DNA of 64,000 nt, taken from NCBI GenBank assembly GCA_050874665.1, contig JBNMLC010000010.1, positions 41,362-105,361 of the forward strand. The letters run 5' to 3'. The first letter of the stretch is position 1. Each line of letters starts with the position of its first letter. The translations under genes were made by a program, and so were the position numbers. Source of the stretch: RUG11237 sp050874665. Lineage in GTDB: Bacteria > Bacillota > Clostridia > Lachnospirales > Lachnospiraceae. The notes below the pieces were generated by a model. That model was not told where the DNA came from, searched no databases, and saw only the letters and a program-made list of their open reading frames with translations. Shown piece by piece: positions 53,011 through 61,764 of the stretch.

Positions 53011-53772
53011 TTATTTTATAAAATTTCCAAGAAACGTTTTCCGATGAATTGGACAGGCTCCATACTTTTTGATTGCTTCAATATGAGTTGCCGAACCATA
53101 CCCCTTATGCCCAGCGAATCCGTATTCCGGATAAACTTTATCATAATCTAACATAATCCTATCTCTGGTAACTTTCGCAATAATACTTGCTGCCGCAATA
53201 GAAACACTTTTGGCATCTCCTTTAATTATCGGCACTTGCTTTATGCTGATATCAGGTATTGTTACTGCATCATTTAATAATATATCGGGTGTTCTCTCTA
53301 ATTTCTTAATTGCATTTCTCATAGCTTCATAAGTTGCCTGTAAAATATTGATTTCATCAATACGCTCCGGTGAGACAATCCCTACGCTTAACGCAACAGC
53401 CTTTTCCTTAATTTCATCATATAATTCATCTCTTTTGGCAGCACTCAGCTTTTTAGAATCATTCAAATAAAGAATCTTTGTTTCTTTTGGGAGTATTACA
53501 GCACCGGCTACTACCGGACCAGCTAATGGTCCTCTTCCCGCCTCGTCAATACCACAGATATATTCATACATTTGGTACTCCCTTTCATACACCTGCATAG
53601 CCTGAAGTCTTTCTAATTCTGCTTTTCTTTTCACAATTTCCTGCTCTGCCTTACGAACTAATGCTTTGACACCTGCCCGTTCGTCTTCCTTATATTCTTC
53701 CATAAAGAAAGGCAGCATTTCAAACGTCGCTGCCTGTAATTCTGCCTTTATTTCATTTATCTTTTTTGCCAT
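53011..53772 (-). CDS. rnhB: Ribonuclease HII
   Basis: 253 aa. Core motif YICGIDEAGRGPLAGPVVAGAVIL near residue 70 carries the first catalytic Asp and Glu; AASIIAKVTRDRIM and GYGSATHIEAIKKYG are further family blocks. The N-terminal 65-residue helical extension (EIKAELQAATFEMLPFFMEEY) is the substrate-binding extension seen in Bacillus-type RNase HII. It cuts RNA in RNA-DNA hybrids, including single ribonucleotides. It lies 11 bases after the signal peptidase gene. Confidence 0.95.
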   Translation of the reverse strand: MAKKINEIKAELQAATFEMLPFFMEEYKEDERAGVKALVRKAEQEIVKRKAELERLQAMQVYEREYQMYEYICGIDEAGRGPLAGPVVAGAVILPKETKILYLNDSKKLSAAKRDELYDEIKEKAVALSVGIVSPERIDEINILQATYEAMRNAIKKLERTPDILLNDAVTIPDISIKQVPIIKGDAKSVSIAAASIIAKVTRDRIMLDYDKVYPEYGFAGHKGYGSATHIEAIKKYGACPIHRKTFLGNFIK

Positions 53773-53783
53773 AATCTACCTCT

Positions 53784-54365
53784 CTACTGATGCTTTAATA
53801 TTTCAAAATCGGATAACGGCCAAATACGCACCCATGCCCTGCCTAAAATCCAATCTTCGGATACTGCTGCTACAGAAGGATCTCTGCTATCACAACTTCC
53901 GTTTCTGTTATCTCCTAAGACAAAGTACTCATCTTCGCCCAGAGTAAACGGTTCTTCTGCAAGACCTGAATCTCTCATTACTTCATTTCCATAATTTTCT
54001 TCCAGCTTATTTCCGTCAATAAAAATGGTACCATTTTCGTCAATCTGTACGGTTTCTCTCGGAAGTCCGATAATACGCTTAATATAATAAGTATCTTCTG
54101 CATGTTGAAATTTAAAAACAATGATATCGAATCGTTCCGGCTCCTTAAAACGGTAGGAAAGCTTATCAACAATCAGATTATCACCATCAGTTAATGTTGT
54201 TTCCATAGAACTGCCGCTAACCACAGTTCTTTGACCTACAAATTCCACCACTAGATAAGTAAGTACAAATACTATTGCAAGATAAATCAGCACGCTAAAC
54301 GCTTCACGTAAAATTCCCTTTACTCCTCCAATATTTTCTTTCTTATTCTGTTCTTCATTTCCCAT
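53784..54365 (-). CDS. lepB: Signal peptidase I (paralogue 1)
   Basis: 193 aa. One N-terminal membrane helix (about 23-42), catalytic Ser in VSGSSMETTL (S53-S54 region) and catalytic Lys in YYIKRIIGLP near residue 92; GDNRNGSCDSRDP near residue 150 closes the fold. It removes signal peptides outside the membrane. It differs from the second copy at 55275-55865 (about half the residues shared by eye) and the two flank rbgA. Confidence 0.93.
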   Translation of the reverse strand: MGNEEQNKKENIGGVKGILREAFSVLIYLAIVFVLTYLVVEFVGQRTVVSGSSMETTLTDGDNLIVDKLSYRFKEPERFDIIVFKFQHAEDTYYIKRIIGLPRETVQIDENGTIFIDGNKLEENYGNEVMRDSGLAEEPFTLGEDEYFVLGDNRNGSCDSRDPSVAAVSEDWILGRAWVRIWPLSDFEILKHQ

Positions 54366-54410
54366 TTATTTTACCGCCTTTATTTTTTATCAATGTGCGC
54401 ATATTATATT

Positions 54411-55262
54411 TTATTCCTCTTTTGCCGGAAATTCAAGTGTTATTCTTCCTAAACGTCCACTTCTAAAGTCATCAATCAACAGTGTAGCAGTTTTCGCATA
54501 ATCAATCTCTTCTCCCTTTGCCACACAACCTCTGTTTTTCGCAATCGCACCCAGAATTTGCGTATTATTTTCTACCTCATCTAATTCATAGCGCTTTGCT
54601 AAAACACCCGGATAATTTTCCTTTAAAAATTTAATCAACTCCAGTGCAAGTTCTTCTACATTTAGAATTTCGTCTTTTATAGAGCCAATAAAGGCAAGTC
54701 GTAATCCTACTGTCTGATCCTCAAATTTTGGCCATAAGATTCCCGGTGTATCAAGTAATTCTACATTCTTATTCAGTTTAATCCACTGCTTTCCTTTCGT
54801 CACACCCGGCTTATTTCCGGTTTTTGTACATGCCTTTCCTGCAAAAGAATTAATAAATGTGGATTTCCCAACATTTGGGATTCCTACCACCATAGCACGC
54901 ACCGGACGATTCAAAATTCCACGTTTTCTGTCACGCTCAATTTTCTCCTTACATACCTCCATTACCGCTGCGTTCACCTGCTTTATGCCATTTCCATTCC
55001 TTGCATTTACCTTCACAACATAATAACCCTTTTCCTTAAAGTATGTCATCCATGCCTCATTATAACGTTCATCTGCAAGATCTGATTTATTTAAAAGTAC
55101 CAGGCGGAACTTATTCTTTCCAAGATTATCTATTTCAGGATTACGACTGCTAAGCGGAACTCTGGCATCTACTAATTCAATAATCAAGTCAATCAGCTTG
55201 ATATTTTCCTCCATCATTCTTTTTGCCTTTGTCATATGTCCCGGATACCACTGAAAATGCAT
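54411..55262 (-). CDS. rbgA: Ribosome biogenesis GTPase YlqF/RbgA
   Basis: 283 aa. Circularly permuted GTPase order is visible: G4 NKSD (LLNKSDLADE near residue 57), then G1 GIPNVGKST near residue 126, then G3 DTPGILWP near residue 175; C-terminal RNA-binding ANTAR-like helical region follows. The N-terminal MHFQWYPGHMTKAKRMM is a signature. It assists late 50S subunit assembly in the cytosol. AAGGAG is seven bases from the ATG. It is 12 bases from the upstream signal peptidase gene. Confidence 0.95.
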   Translation of the reverse strand: MHFQWYPGHMTKAKRMMEENIKLIDLIIELVDARVPLSSRNPEIDNLGKNKFRLVLLNKSDLADERYNEAWMTYFKEKGYYVVKVNARNGNGIKQVNAAVMEVCKEKIERDRKRGILNRPVRAMVVGIPNVGKSTFINSFAGKACTKTGNKPGVTKGKQWIKLNKNVELLDTPGILWPKFEDQTVGLRLAFIGSIKDEILNVEELALELIKFLKENYPGVLAKRYELDEVENNTQILGAIAKNRGCVAKGEEIDYAKTATLLIDDFRSGRLGRITLEFPAKEE

Positions 55263-55274
55263 CTTTTTTCTCCT

Positions 55275-55865
55275 TTACTTTACAAAACCTATTTCTTTGA
55301 ATGGAGAAACTCGAAACCATACTTTGCCTTCCATATCTTGTTTGTCAACATTTCCAATATTAGCAAAACGGCTGTCTTCGCTGTTTGGTAAATTATCTCC
55401 AAGTACAAAGTATTCTTCTTCTCCTAACAATATGGAATCCGCCGCAATTCCTGCGTCTTCAATTCCCTCTGTAATATATTCACTTTCTATTTCTTCACCA
55501 TCAATGTATAATTTTCCGGAATCAATTTTTACCGTTTCTCCCGGAAGCCCAACCACTCTTTTAATCGTAAAATGTGTATTTTTATTTCCGTTTGGTCGAA
55601 ATACTACAACATCACCCCGTTTCGGGTCTGTCAATTTATAAATAAATTTATTTATAATCACTTCGTTTTTATTATATAAGGTCGGCTCCATAGAAGCCCC
55701 AATAACACTTGTCTTTTCTCCTACAAAATATACCAGTACAAATGCGATTCCAATTACAAGCACAATCTGAAAAAACCATGAAAGAATATTTTTTATCAGA
55801 TTAAAATCCATGGCTTCCCGCCTTTTTTGTCTGCGCCGTCTTCTATTTACGCTGGCTCTGCTCAT
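55275..55865 (-). CDS. lepB: Signal peptidase I (paralogue 2)
   Basis: 196 aa from the ATG at 55865 (MSRASVNRRRRRQKRREAMDF) with AAAGGTG nine bases upstream; the GTG four codons earlier lies in that site. A basic N-terminal tail, one membrane helix (about 30-50, WFFQIVLVIGIAFVLVYFV), catalytic Ser in IGASMEPTL and catalytic Lys in TIKRVVGLPGE, then GDNLPNSEDSR. It follows rplS after a strong terminator, so it has its own promoter or relies on read-through. Confidence 0.93.
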   Translation of the reverse strand: MSRASVNRRRRRQKRREAMDFNLIKNILSWFFQIVLVIGIAFVLVYFVGEKTSVIGASMEPTLYNKNEVIINKFIYKLTDPKRGDVVVFRPNGNKNTHFTIKRVVGLPGETVKIDSGKLYIDGEEIESEYITEGIEDAGIAADSILLGEEEYFVLGDNLPNSEDSRFANIGNVDKQDMEGKVWFRVSPFKEIGFVK

Positions 55866-55913
55866 TGCTATCTGCACCTTTCCATTCTAAAATCATTTAT
55901 TCAAGCATAGGAA

Positions 55914-55944
55914 AAAGGAACAAGATACATTGCCTTGTTCCTTT
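55914..55944 (-). terminator. Intrinsic terminator after rplS
   Basis: AAAGGAACAAG pairs perfectly with CTTGTTCCTTT over 11 bp with a nine-base loop, followed on the minus strand by TTCCTATG; the stem's own T run completes the tail. Confidence 0.75.
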
Positions 55945-55954
55945 CTGTTTTTCA

Positions 55955-56302
55955 TTATTTCACTAATTCTTTAACCTTAGCTTTCTTACCGATACGTTCT
56001 CTTAAGTAGTTCAATTTAGCACGTCTAACTTTACCTTTTCTTACTACTTCGATTTTCTCTACGTTTGGTGAATGTAAAGGCCATGTCTTTTCTACGCCTA
56101 CACCGTTAGAAAATTTACGAACTGTGAATGTTTCTCTTGTGCTTCCGCCCTGTCTTTTCAAAACAGTTCCTTCGAACACCTGAATTCTTTCACGGTTTCC
56201 TTCTTTGATTTTAGCATGTACTCTTACAGTATCACCAATGCTAAATTCATCCACGTTTGCTTTTAACTGAGCTGTTTCAATTTCTTTAATAATTGCGTTC
56301 AT
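55955..56302 (-). CDS. rplS: 50S ribosomal protein L19
   Basis: 115 aa from the ATG at 56302 (MNAIIKEIETAQLKANVDEF) with AGGAGG six bases upstream. The family blocks FSIGDTVRVHAKIKEGNRERIQ, TVRKFSNGVGVEKTWPLHSPN and RRAKLNYLRERIGKKAKV are present. It sits at the 30S-50S interface in the 50S subunit. It follows trmD, as is standard, with a promoter and a possible autoregulatory leader in between. Confidence 0.98.
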   Translation of the reverse strand: MNAIIKEIETAQLKANVDEFSIGDTVRVHAKIKEGNRERIQVFEGTVLKRQGGSTRETFTVRKFSNGVGVEKTWPLHSPNVEKIEVVRKGKVRRAKLNYLRERIGKKAKVKELVK

Positions 56303-56419
56303 TGTGTGCCTCCTATCATTTTGGATGTTCTTAATACTTATTCTCATTATCGTAACAGAGGACCATCTCTTTTTCTCACAACATTTAAGATTATATCATA
56401 AAGGGACGTTCTAGTGCAA
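56303..56419 (-). promoter_or_regulatory. Promoter and possible L19 leader upstream of rplS
   Basis: On the minus strand TTGCAC (56414-56419) and extended -10 TGATATAAT (TATAAT 56390-56395) are 18 bases apart, overlapping the end of trmD. The transcript has about 80 leader bases with a closing pairing GATG/CATC near 56313-56365. Firmicutes often carry an L19 autoregulatory leader at this place; I cannot confirm the consensus by eye. Confidence 0.4.
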
Positions 56420-57160
56420 GTCTTTTTTTCTTTCTTCCAGATAATTTTCCAAAAATATCTTCTCTTTTTTTGAAAGAACCGCATGTTCCATTAAATCCGG
56501 CCGCCATTCCACCGTACGCATAATGGACTGCTCCCTTCGCCATTTCTCAATATTGGCATGATGTCCGGACAAAAGCACTTCCGGCACCTTTTTTCCATTC
56601 CAGGTTTCAGGTCTGCTATACTGTGGATACTCTAACAAATTATCATGAAAAGACTCAAACTCTGCCGAAGTGTCATTGTGAAGCACGTCTTTTAAAAGTC
56701 TTGAAATGGCATCAATCATGACCATTGCCGGGAGTTCTCCGCCAGTCAGCACATAATCGCCAATAGATACATAATCTGTAACAATTTCGTCCAACACTCT
56801 CTCATCTATTCCCTCATAATGCCCACACAAAAAGACCAGCTCTTCCTCTTTGGCAAATTCTTCTGCCATAGTTTGATGAAATGTTTTTCCCTGAGGTGTC
56901 ATATAAAGAACTCTTGGCTTTTTTCCGATTTTTTCTTTCACATGGCAATAAGCGTCATAAACAGGCTGTGCCTGCATTACCATGCCTGCACCTCCTCCAT
57001 AAGGATAATCATCTACTCTGTTATGTTTGTTTTCGGTAAAATCTCTGATATTCACAGCCTCAATAGAAAGCAAGCCTTTTTCTTTTGCTCTTCCGATAAT
57101 GCTTGTATTTAGTCCAGCCATCACCATTTCCGGAAACAACGTCAATATATAATAATTCAT
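56411..57160 (-). CDS. trmD: tRNA (guanine37-N1)-methyltransferase
   Basis: 249 aa. SPOUT trefoil-knot features: MNYYILTLFPEMVMAGLNTSIIGRAKEKG, the invariant VDDYPYGGGAGMVMQAQPVYDA, and the SAM knot LCGHYEGIDERVLDEIVTDYVSIGDYVLTGGE. It methylates G37 next to the anticodon in several tRNAs. AGGAG is placed five bases before the ATG, eight bases after rimM. Confidence 0.97.
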   Translation of the reverse strand: MNYYILTLFPEMVMAGLNTSIIGRAKEKGLLSIEAVNIRDFTENKHNRVDDYPYGGGAGMVMQAQPVYDAYCHVKEKIGKKPRVLYMTPQGKTFHQTMAEEFAKEEELVFLCGHYEGIDERVLDEIVTDYVSIGDYVLTGGELPAMVMIDAISRLLKDVLHNDTSAEFESFHDNLLEYPQYSRPETWNGKKVPEVLLSGHHANIEKWRREQSIMRTVEWRPDLMEHAVLSKKEKIFLENYLEERKKDLH

Positions 57161-57168
57161 AAAAACTC

Positions 57169-57678
57169 CTAATCTAAAAGTCCCGGCATAATATGCACTG
57201 TAATTCTACTGTGTTCCACGTCTACCTTTAGCACGCACTCTTTGATTGCCGGAAAGAGCATCTCTTTTCCTTCTTCATTTTCTACCACATATACATCATT
57301 TGCTCCAGTAACAATCACATCTTTTAATGTGCCAAGAAGCTTTCCATCTTCATCTTCTACACTGCTGCCTAAAATATCTGCAATAAAGTATTCATCTTTT
57401 TCTAACTTTACCGCATTTTCTCTGGTGACGTACAATGGACATCTTTTATATTTCTCTATATCATTAATGTTGTCAATTCCCTTGAATTTTAAGATTACAA
57501 ATTGTTTGAAAAATTTTACACCCTGTATTTGTAACGTAATCTGTTCTTTTCCGGTATCCAACACTACTTCTTTCAATTTTTTAAATCGGTTCACATCATC
57601 AGTAGTAGGAAATACTTTTACCTCTCCACGAATCCCATGCGTGGAAGTAATGGCACCTACCTGAAGTAAATCTTGCAT
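57169..57678 (-). CDS. rimM: 16S rRNA processing protein RimM
   Basis: 169 aa. N-terminal RimM domain (QVGAITSTHGIRGEVKVFPTTDD) and C-terminal PRC-barrel (DEYFIADILGSSVEDEDGKLLGTLKDVIVTGANDVYVV). It binds S19 and assists 30S maturation. AAGGAG lies seven bases before the ATG. It is separated from khpA by a terminator-like hairpin at 57778-57803, so partial read-through or an unseen promoter drives rimM-trmD. Confidence 0.96.
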   Translation of the reverse strand: MQDLLQVGAITSTHGIRGEVKVFPTTDDVNRFKKLKEVVLDTGKEQITLQIQGVKFFKQFVILKFKGIDNINDIEKYKRCPLYVTRENAVKLEKDEYFIADILGSSVEDEDGKLLGTLKDVIVTGANDVYVVENEEGKEMLFPAIKECVLKVDVEHSRITVHIMPGLLD

Positions 57679-57777
57679 ACATATTCTCCTTACGTTTTAT
57701 TTGTTAAATGATAATATATGTATTGAATGGCGGGACGCCAATAGTGGAACAAACACTTGCCGCCAACATATTTACAA

Positions 57778-57803
57778 AAGGCATGTCCCAAAGAACATGC
57801 CTT
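57778..57803 (-). terminator. Intrinsic terminator after khpA
   Basis: AAGGCATGT pairs perfectly with ACATGCCTT over nine base pairs with an eight-base loop, followed on the minus strand by TTTG. The whole 129-base gap to rimM holds no other feature that I can support. Confidence 0.65.
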
Positions 57804-57807
57804 AAAA

Positions 57808-58038
57808 TTACTGCACAATATCTACAATAACTTTTTTTTCTTCTTTTGAAGCTGCTGCTTTAACTACTGCACGGATGGCTTTTGCGATACGTCCTTGCTT
57901 TCCAATGACTTTTCCCATGTCTTCCTGTGCTACATGTAATTCGAGAACAATGTTTCCATCTTTCTCTTTTTCATATACCACAACTTCTTTCGGATCATCA
58001 ACTAGTGATTTTGCTATAACTTCAACTAATTCTTTCAT
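57808..58038 (-). CDS. khpA: KH-domain RNA-binding protein KhpA (YlqC)
   Basis: 76 aa from the ATG at 58038 (MKELVEVIAKSLVDDPKEV), with GGGAGG seven bases upstream. A single KH domain with the GxxG loop in VIGKQGRIAKAIRAVVKAAA. KhpA binds many RNAs together with KhpB/Jag and affects cell division and elongation in streptococci. It lies between rpsP and rimM, its conserved place. Confidence 0.95.
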   Translation of the reverse strand: MKELVEVIAKSLVDDPKEVVVYEKEKDGNIVLELHVAQEDMGKVIGKQGRIAKAIRAVVKAAASKEEKKVIVDIVQ

Positions 58039-58067
58039 CTGCGTACCTCCCACTAGTAATCCGTAAA

Positions 58068-58313
58068 TTATTTTTCGATTCCAGCTAACTTAAAAATCTT
58101 ACCTACAACTTCTGTTGGCTGAGCACCATTTGCTAACCATTTTTTAGCTAATTCTTCGTTTACGTGGAATTCGCTTGGATCCTTAGTAGGATCGTAAGTA
58201 CCGATTTCTTCGATGAATTTACCATCTCTTGGAGATCTTGAGTCAGCTACAATAATTCTATAAAAAGGAGCCTTCTTCTGTCCCATTCTTCTTAATCTGA
58301 TTTTTACTGCCAT
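58068..58313 (-). CDS. rpsP: 30S ribosomal protein S16
   Basis: 81 aa, the normal length. N-terminal MAVKIRLRRMGQKKAPFYRIIVADSRSPRDGKFIEEIG is the family signature; the rest (YDPTKDPSEFHVNEELAKKWLANGAQPT) also fits. It helps 30S assembly. AGGAGG type site precedes the ATG. It is between ffh and khpA. Confidence 0.98.
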   Translation of the reverse strand: MAVKIRLRRMGQKKAPFYRIIVADSRSPRDGKFIEEIGTYDPTKDPSEFHVNEELAKKWLANGAQPTEVVGKIFKLAGIEK

Positions 58314-58348
58314 TTCATTTCACCTCCTTAGGTTAATTTGCATTTATG

Positions 58349-59695
58349 TTAAAAAGGAAGTTTAAACTTACCTCTTTTACCACCAAATCCTCCCATCATT
58401 CCCGGGAGCTGTTTCATCATTTTCTTTGTCTGTTCAAACTGCTTTACAAAGCGATTCACTTCGCTGATATCGATTCCTGCACCATTTGCAATTCGGCGCT
58501 TTCTGGAAGGGTTTAATAAATCAGGATTTGCTCTTTCTTGCGGTGTCATAGAAAGAATAATTGCTTCTGTCTTAGCCATCGCCTTTTCTCCCTGTTCTGT
58601 GTCCACATTTTTCATCTGTGTTCCCATACCCGGAATCATATTCATAATACTTGCCAGACCGCCCATTTTCTTCATCTGGCTCATGCTCTCTAAGTAATCA
58701 TTAAAATCAAACTGATTTTTCTTAAATCGCTCTTCCATTTCCCTGGCTTTTTCATCATCGATTTCCGCCTGGGCTTTTTCTATCAGACTCATGACATCGC
58801 CCATACCAAGAATTCTTGATGCCATTCTATCCGGATAAAACTGTTCTAAATCGGTAAGTTTCTCACCTGTTGCGGCATAGAAAATCGGCTTTCCAGTAAC
58901 TTCTCTGATAGAAAGTGCCGCTCCACCTCTGGTATCACCATCTAACTTTGTAAGAATCACTCCGTCAATGCCAATCTTTTCATTAAAGGTTTCTGCTACA
59001 TTTACTGCATCCTGACCTGTCATGGCATCCACAACTAAAACAGTCTGGTGAACCTCTACCGCTTCTCTGATTTCAACTAATTCCTGCATCATGTCTTCAT
59101 CGATGTGAAGCCGACCTGCCGTATCAATAATAATCAGATTGTTTCCATTTTTTTCGGCATGCTCCATAGCAGCTTTCACAATATTAACCGGTTTATGGTT
59201 ATCTCCCATAGTAAACATATCTACATTTACTTTTTCCGCATTAATCTGTAACTGTTTGATAGCCGCCGGACGATAGATATCACAAGCTACCAGCAAAGGC
59301 TTCTTACCCTTTTGTTTGAATTTGCCTGCAAGCTTTGCAGCTGTGGTTGTCTTACCTGCACCCTGCAGTCCGACCATCATAATAACTGTGGTGGCTTTTC
59401 CCGGCTGCAGTGCAATCTCCGTAGTTTCAGATCCCATAAGATTGACCAATTCTTCATTTACAATCTTAATTACCATCTGTCCCGGATTCAGGCCATTCAT
59501 AACGTCCTGCCCTACCGCACGCTCCTGCACACTTTTGACAAATTTCTTTACTACCTTAAAGTTAACATCTGCCTCAAGAAGTGCCATTTTGACTTCTTTC
59601 AAAGCAAGCTTTACATCTTCTTCCGTAAGTCGTCCCTTGCCCCGAAGCTTCTTAAACACATTTTGAAGTTTGTCTGTTAAGCTGTCAAATGCCAT
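58349..59695 (-). CDS. ffh: Signal recognition particle protein Ffh
   Basis: 448 aa. NG GTPase domain with GLQGAGKTTTAAKLA near residue 108, DTAGRLHIDEDMM and TKLDGDTRGGAAL; the C-terminal M domain is Met-rich (SQMKKMGGLASIMNMIPGMG, QLPGMMGGFGGKRGKFKLPF). It binds 4.5S/6S-like RNA and signal sequences and delivers ribosomes to FtsY. It starts two bases after the YlxM gene, with which it is co-transcribed. Confidence 0.98.
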   Translation of the reverse strand: MAFDSLTDKLQNVFKKLRGKGRLTEEDVKLALKEVKMALLEADVNFKVVKKFVKSVQERAVGQDVMNGLNPGQMVIKIVNEELVNLMGSETTEIALQPGKATTVIMMVGLQGAGKTTTAAKLAGKFKQKGKKPLLVACDIYRPAAIKQLQINAEKVNVDMFTMGDNHKPVNIVKAAMEHAEKNGNNLIIIDTAGRLHIDEDMMQELVEIREAVEVHQTVLVVDAMTGQDAVNVAETFNEKIGIDGVILTKLDGDTRGGAALSIREVTGKPIFYAATGEKLTDLEQFYPDRMASRILGMGDVMSLIEKAQAEIDDEKAREMEERFKKNQFDFNDYLESMSQMKKMGGLASIMNMIPGMGTQMKNVDTEQGEKAMAKTEAIILSMTPQERANPDLLNPSRKRRIANGAGIDISEVNRFVKQFEQTKKMMKQLPGMMGGFGGKRGKFKLPF

Positions 59696-59697
59696 TC

Positions 59698-60042
59698 CTA
59701 TAATTCCTCCAAAATTTCATTCGAAATCATTTCTATCCTTTCAATCAGCTGATGCTTCTCTATGGTTTCTGCCTTTTCGACAGTTTCCTGAATCTGATGT
59801 ACCTTTTCTTTGATATGTAGAAACTTTTCTACTAAATGAAGTTTCTCTTCATATTCCATAAGGGTTTTGTTGGTACGTTTAATCAAATCATGAACACCCT
59901 GTCTGCTGATTCCTCTTTCTTCTGCCACTTCACTCAGTGAATAATCGTTTAATACTACATCTTCATAAACATTCTTCTGATTTTTGGTAAGCAGTTCTCC
60001 ATAGAAATCATACAATAAAGCCTGCTCAACAAATCTTTCCAT
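59698..60042 (-). CDS. ylxM: YlxM family DNA-binding protein
   Basis: 114 aa from the ATG at 60042 (MERFVEQALLYDFYGELLTKNQ), chosen because AGGTG lies six bases upstream and because family members start this way; codons GTG and ATG further upstream are inside that site. Helix-turn-helix of sigma-70 region 4 type: DYSLSEVAEERGISRQGVHDLIKRTNKTL. It is the regulator-like partner always found before ffh in Firmicutes. Confidence 0.93.
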   Translation of the reverse strand: MERFVEQALLYDFYGELLTKNQKNVYEDVVLNDYSLSEVAEERGISRQGVHDLIKRTNKTLMEYEEKLHLVEKFLHIKEKVHQIQETVEKAETIEKHQLIERIEMISNEILEEL

Positions 60043-60058
60043 TTGCATCACCTAGGAT

Positions 60059-60087
60059 AGAATACACTAAAAAAACAAGAATGTCAA
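60059..60087 (-). promoter_or_regulatory. Sigma-A promoter of the ylxM-ffh operon
   Basis: On the minus strand TTGACA and TATTCT are 17 bases apart, just upstream of ylxM, leaving a leader of only about ten bases. The -35 box overlaps the hairpin at 60083-60102. Confidence 0.7.
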
Positions 60088-60102
60088 GTATTTTATCTTG
60101 AC
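60083..60102. terminator. Small hairpin, probable terminator of the upstream acetyltransferase gene
   Basis: GTCAAG and CTTGAC flank an eight-base AT loop; T-rich stretches lie on both sides. It follows the stop of the minus-strand GNAT gene and overlaps the -35 region of the ylxM promoter, so it could also act as an operator. Confidence 0.45.
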
Positions 60103-60115
60103 GTTTTTATTTTTT

Positions 60116-60658
60116 TCAAAGCTGTGCGTTTTGAGAGGCTTTCAAAGCTTGCCACTCTTTTCTTGTAATCGCAAACACCTTTGTTATCACATTTACTTCA
60201 TCTTCAAATTCATCTACCTGATGGCAGCCCCAGGAGACAGCCGTTTTTGCAGATGGTTCGTTTGTATACTTCATATATGAAAAAAGCTCATTGAATGGCA
60301 TATTCTCAAATGTCCAATCCCTTACTGCAGAAGCTGCTTCTCTTGCATAACCCTTTCGTTGCATATTCCTTCGAATATGATATCCAATCTCCGGTTTTAT
60401 GACTCCACCGATGTTTTGCATTGTAAGTCCACAATCACCAATCATTTCTCCTGTTTCTTTTAAGCAAACTGCCCACAAACCAAATCCAAAAATTCTATAT
60501 CTTTCTATATTTTTTTCTATCCAGTTTCTCACTCTTTTTTCATCAAAAGTATATGGATAATGCTGCCTAATATCTGAATCATCTAATACCGCATAAAGGG
60601 CATCATAATCATCAATATTCATTTCTCGTAGATACAAACGACTTGTTTCAATCCTCAT
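60116..60658 (-). CDS. GNAT family N-acetyltransferase (RimJ/RimL type)
   Basis: 180 aa. GNAT fold: N-terminal MRIETSRLYLREMNIDDYDALY, motif A near GYHIRRNMQRKGYAREAASAV (acetyl-CoA loop RxxGxA, here RKGYA), and the C-terminal block YTNEPSAKTAVSWGC. Members acetylate ribosomal protein N-termini or small molecules; the substrate is not known here. A G-rich site (GGGGGG) is before the ATG. Confidence 0.88.
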   Translation of the reverse strand: MRIETSRLYLREMNIDDYDALYAVLDDSDIRQHYPYTFDEKRVRNWIEKNIERYRIFGFGLWAVCLKETGEMIGDCGLTMQNIGGVIKPEIGYHIRRNMQRKGYAREAASAVRDWTFENMPFNELFSYMKYTNEPSAKTAVSWGCHQVDEFEDEVNVITKVFAITRKEWQALKASQNAQL

Positions 60659-60816
60659 ATATTTTCCCCCCGCTAATCGTGAAATTTACTTAATACTTCT
60701 TTCCAATCTATATTTTATACTGCATTCTATGCCCATTTATACATACTCCTTCATTATTTGAATCTCATTTATCCCCCCACAAATTCTGCTGTTCTTTTTG
60801 CCCCTCTGGAATTTTC

Positions 60817-61326
60817 TCAAACCGTACTTTCAAATTTATGTAAATCGAGTTTTAAGCCATTCAGTGCAAAACCCCCTACCTCTACTTCTACCTCTTTGAA
60901 ACCGATTTTCTTTAATATTTTTATGCTGGCATGATTCCTTGCTACCACTTCTGCATGAATTTTTGCTTGTGGAAATAGTTTCATTATATAATCTTTCAAT
61001 GCCATGACAGCCTCACTGATATATCCATTGCCCCAATAGTTCCTTGCCAATTGATAATATAAACCCAAAACAGGCTGTGACTCATCTATGACTGGTGCTC
61101 CAACTATTCCAATTGCCTTGTTATCCAATAAAATAATAAAATTGTTCGTCCACTGCTTATCCGTGTACTCTATAAACATTTCTATTTTTTTAACACATTC
61201 ATCCGTGGAATGCATTTGGGGCATATAGGTATACTTGATTACTTCAAAATCCCCCCATAATTCATACAAATCCTCTGCATATTTTACATCAAATTTGACT
61301 AACTGAAACCTTTTCGTTCTAATCAC
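60817..61326 (-). CDS. GNAT family N-acetyltransferase
   Basis: 169 aa starting at a GTG (61326) because AGGAG lies seven bases upstream. N-terminal TKRFQLVKFDVKYAEDLYELW, acetyl-CoA loop in YYQLARNYWGNGYISEAVMAL (WGNGY in place of RGxGY), and VVARNHASIKILKKIGFKEV. It is similar in kind to, but not a close copy of, the GNAT gene at 60116. The 158-base gap between them (60659-60816) shows no feature that I can support. Confidence 0.87.
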   Translation of the reverse strand: MIRTKRFQLVKFDVKYAEDLYELWGDFEVIKYTYMPQMHSTDECVKKIEMFIEYTDKQWTNNFIILLDNKAIGIVGAPVIDESQPVLGLYYQLARNYWGNGYISEAVMALKDYIMKLFPQAKIHAEVVARNHASIKILKKIGFKEVEVEVGGFALNGLKLDLHKFESTV

Positions 61327-61599
61327 ATTCTTTCTCCTCTCCCCACTCTCCCAAAATCAGCCAGTGCCCTATACTCCTTCAACATGCGTTCCACCACGTT
61401 CACATCTATGCGGCCATTTCTGCTTAGTCATTCGGCAATGATACTATTGTTTCTTTATTAGATTATTCTAATTATAACGTGTATACAGTCAGATGTCGAT
61501 GGTTTTTAACCATAATTTACTCTGATTTACAAGTATTCACTTATAATTATAATAAAAGCCACTGCTCCCATTCTTTTCCATTGCAAAGGATATCTTTTG

Positions 61600-61740
61600 T
61601 CAATTCTCTGCCTCTTTTAAGAACTTTTCAAATGCTTCGATTGTTGGAAAATTGAACTTAGGTTTATATTCAAAGCCAGACTCTACACACATCAAATTTT
61701 TCACAACTCCTTGAAACACTAATCAAGCTTTGGAGTAGGT
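61600..61740 (-). pseudogene. Possible decayed coding remnant in the gap after the LysR gene
   Basis: On the minus strand a 38-codon open stretch ending at the TGA 61600-61602 reads like real protein (GFEYKPKFNFPTIEAFEKF and a KEAEN end). A different frame just upstream reads SLWYKASPTPKLD before a stop. The source gene is not recognised. The rest of the 61327-61764 gap is AT-rich with no gene I can support. Confidence 0.25.
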
Positions 61741-61764
61741 GAAGCTTTGTACCATAAAGATAAA

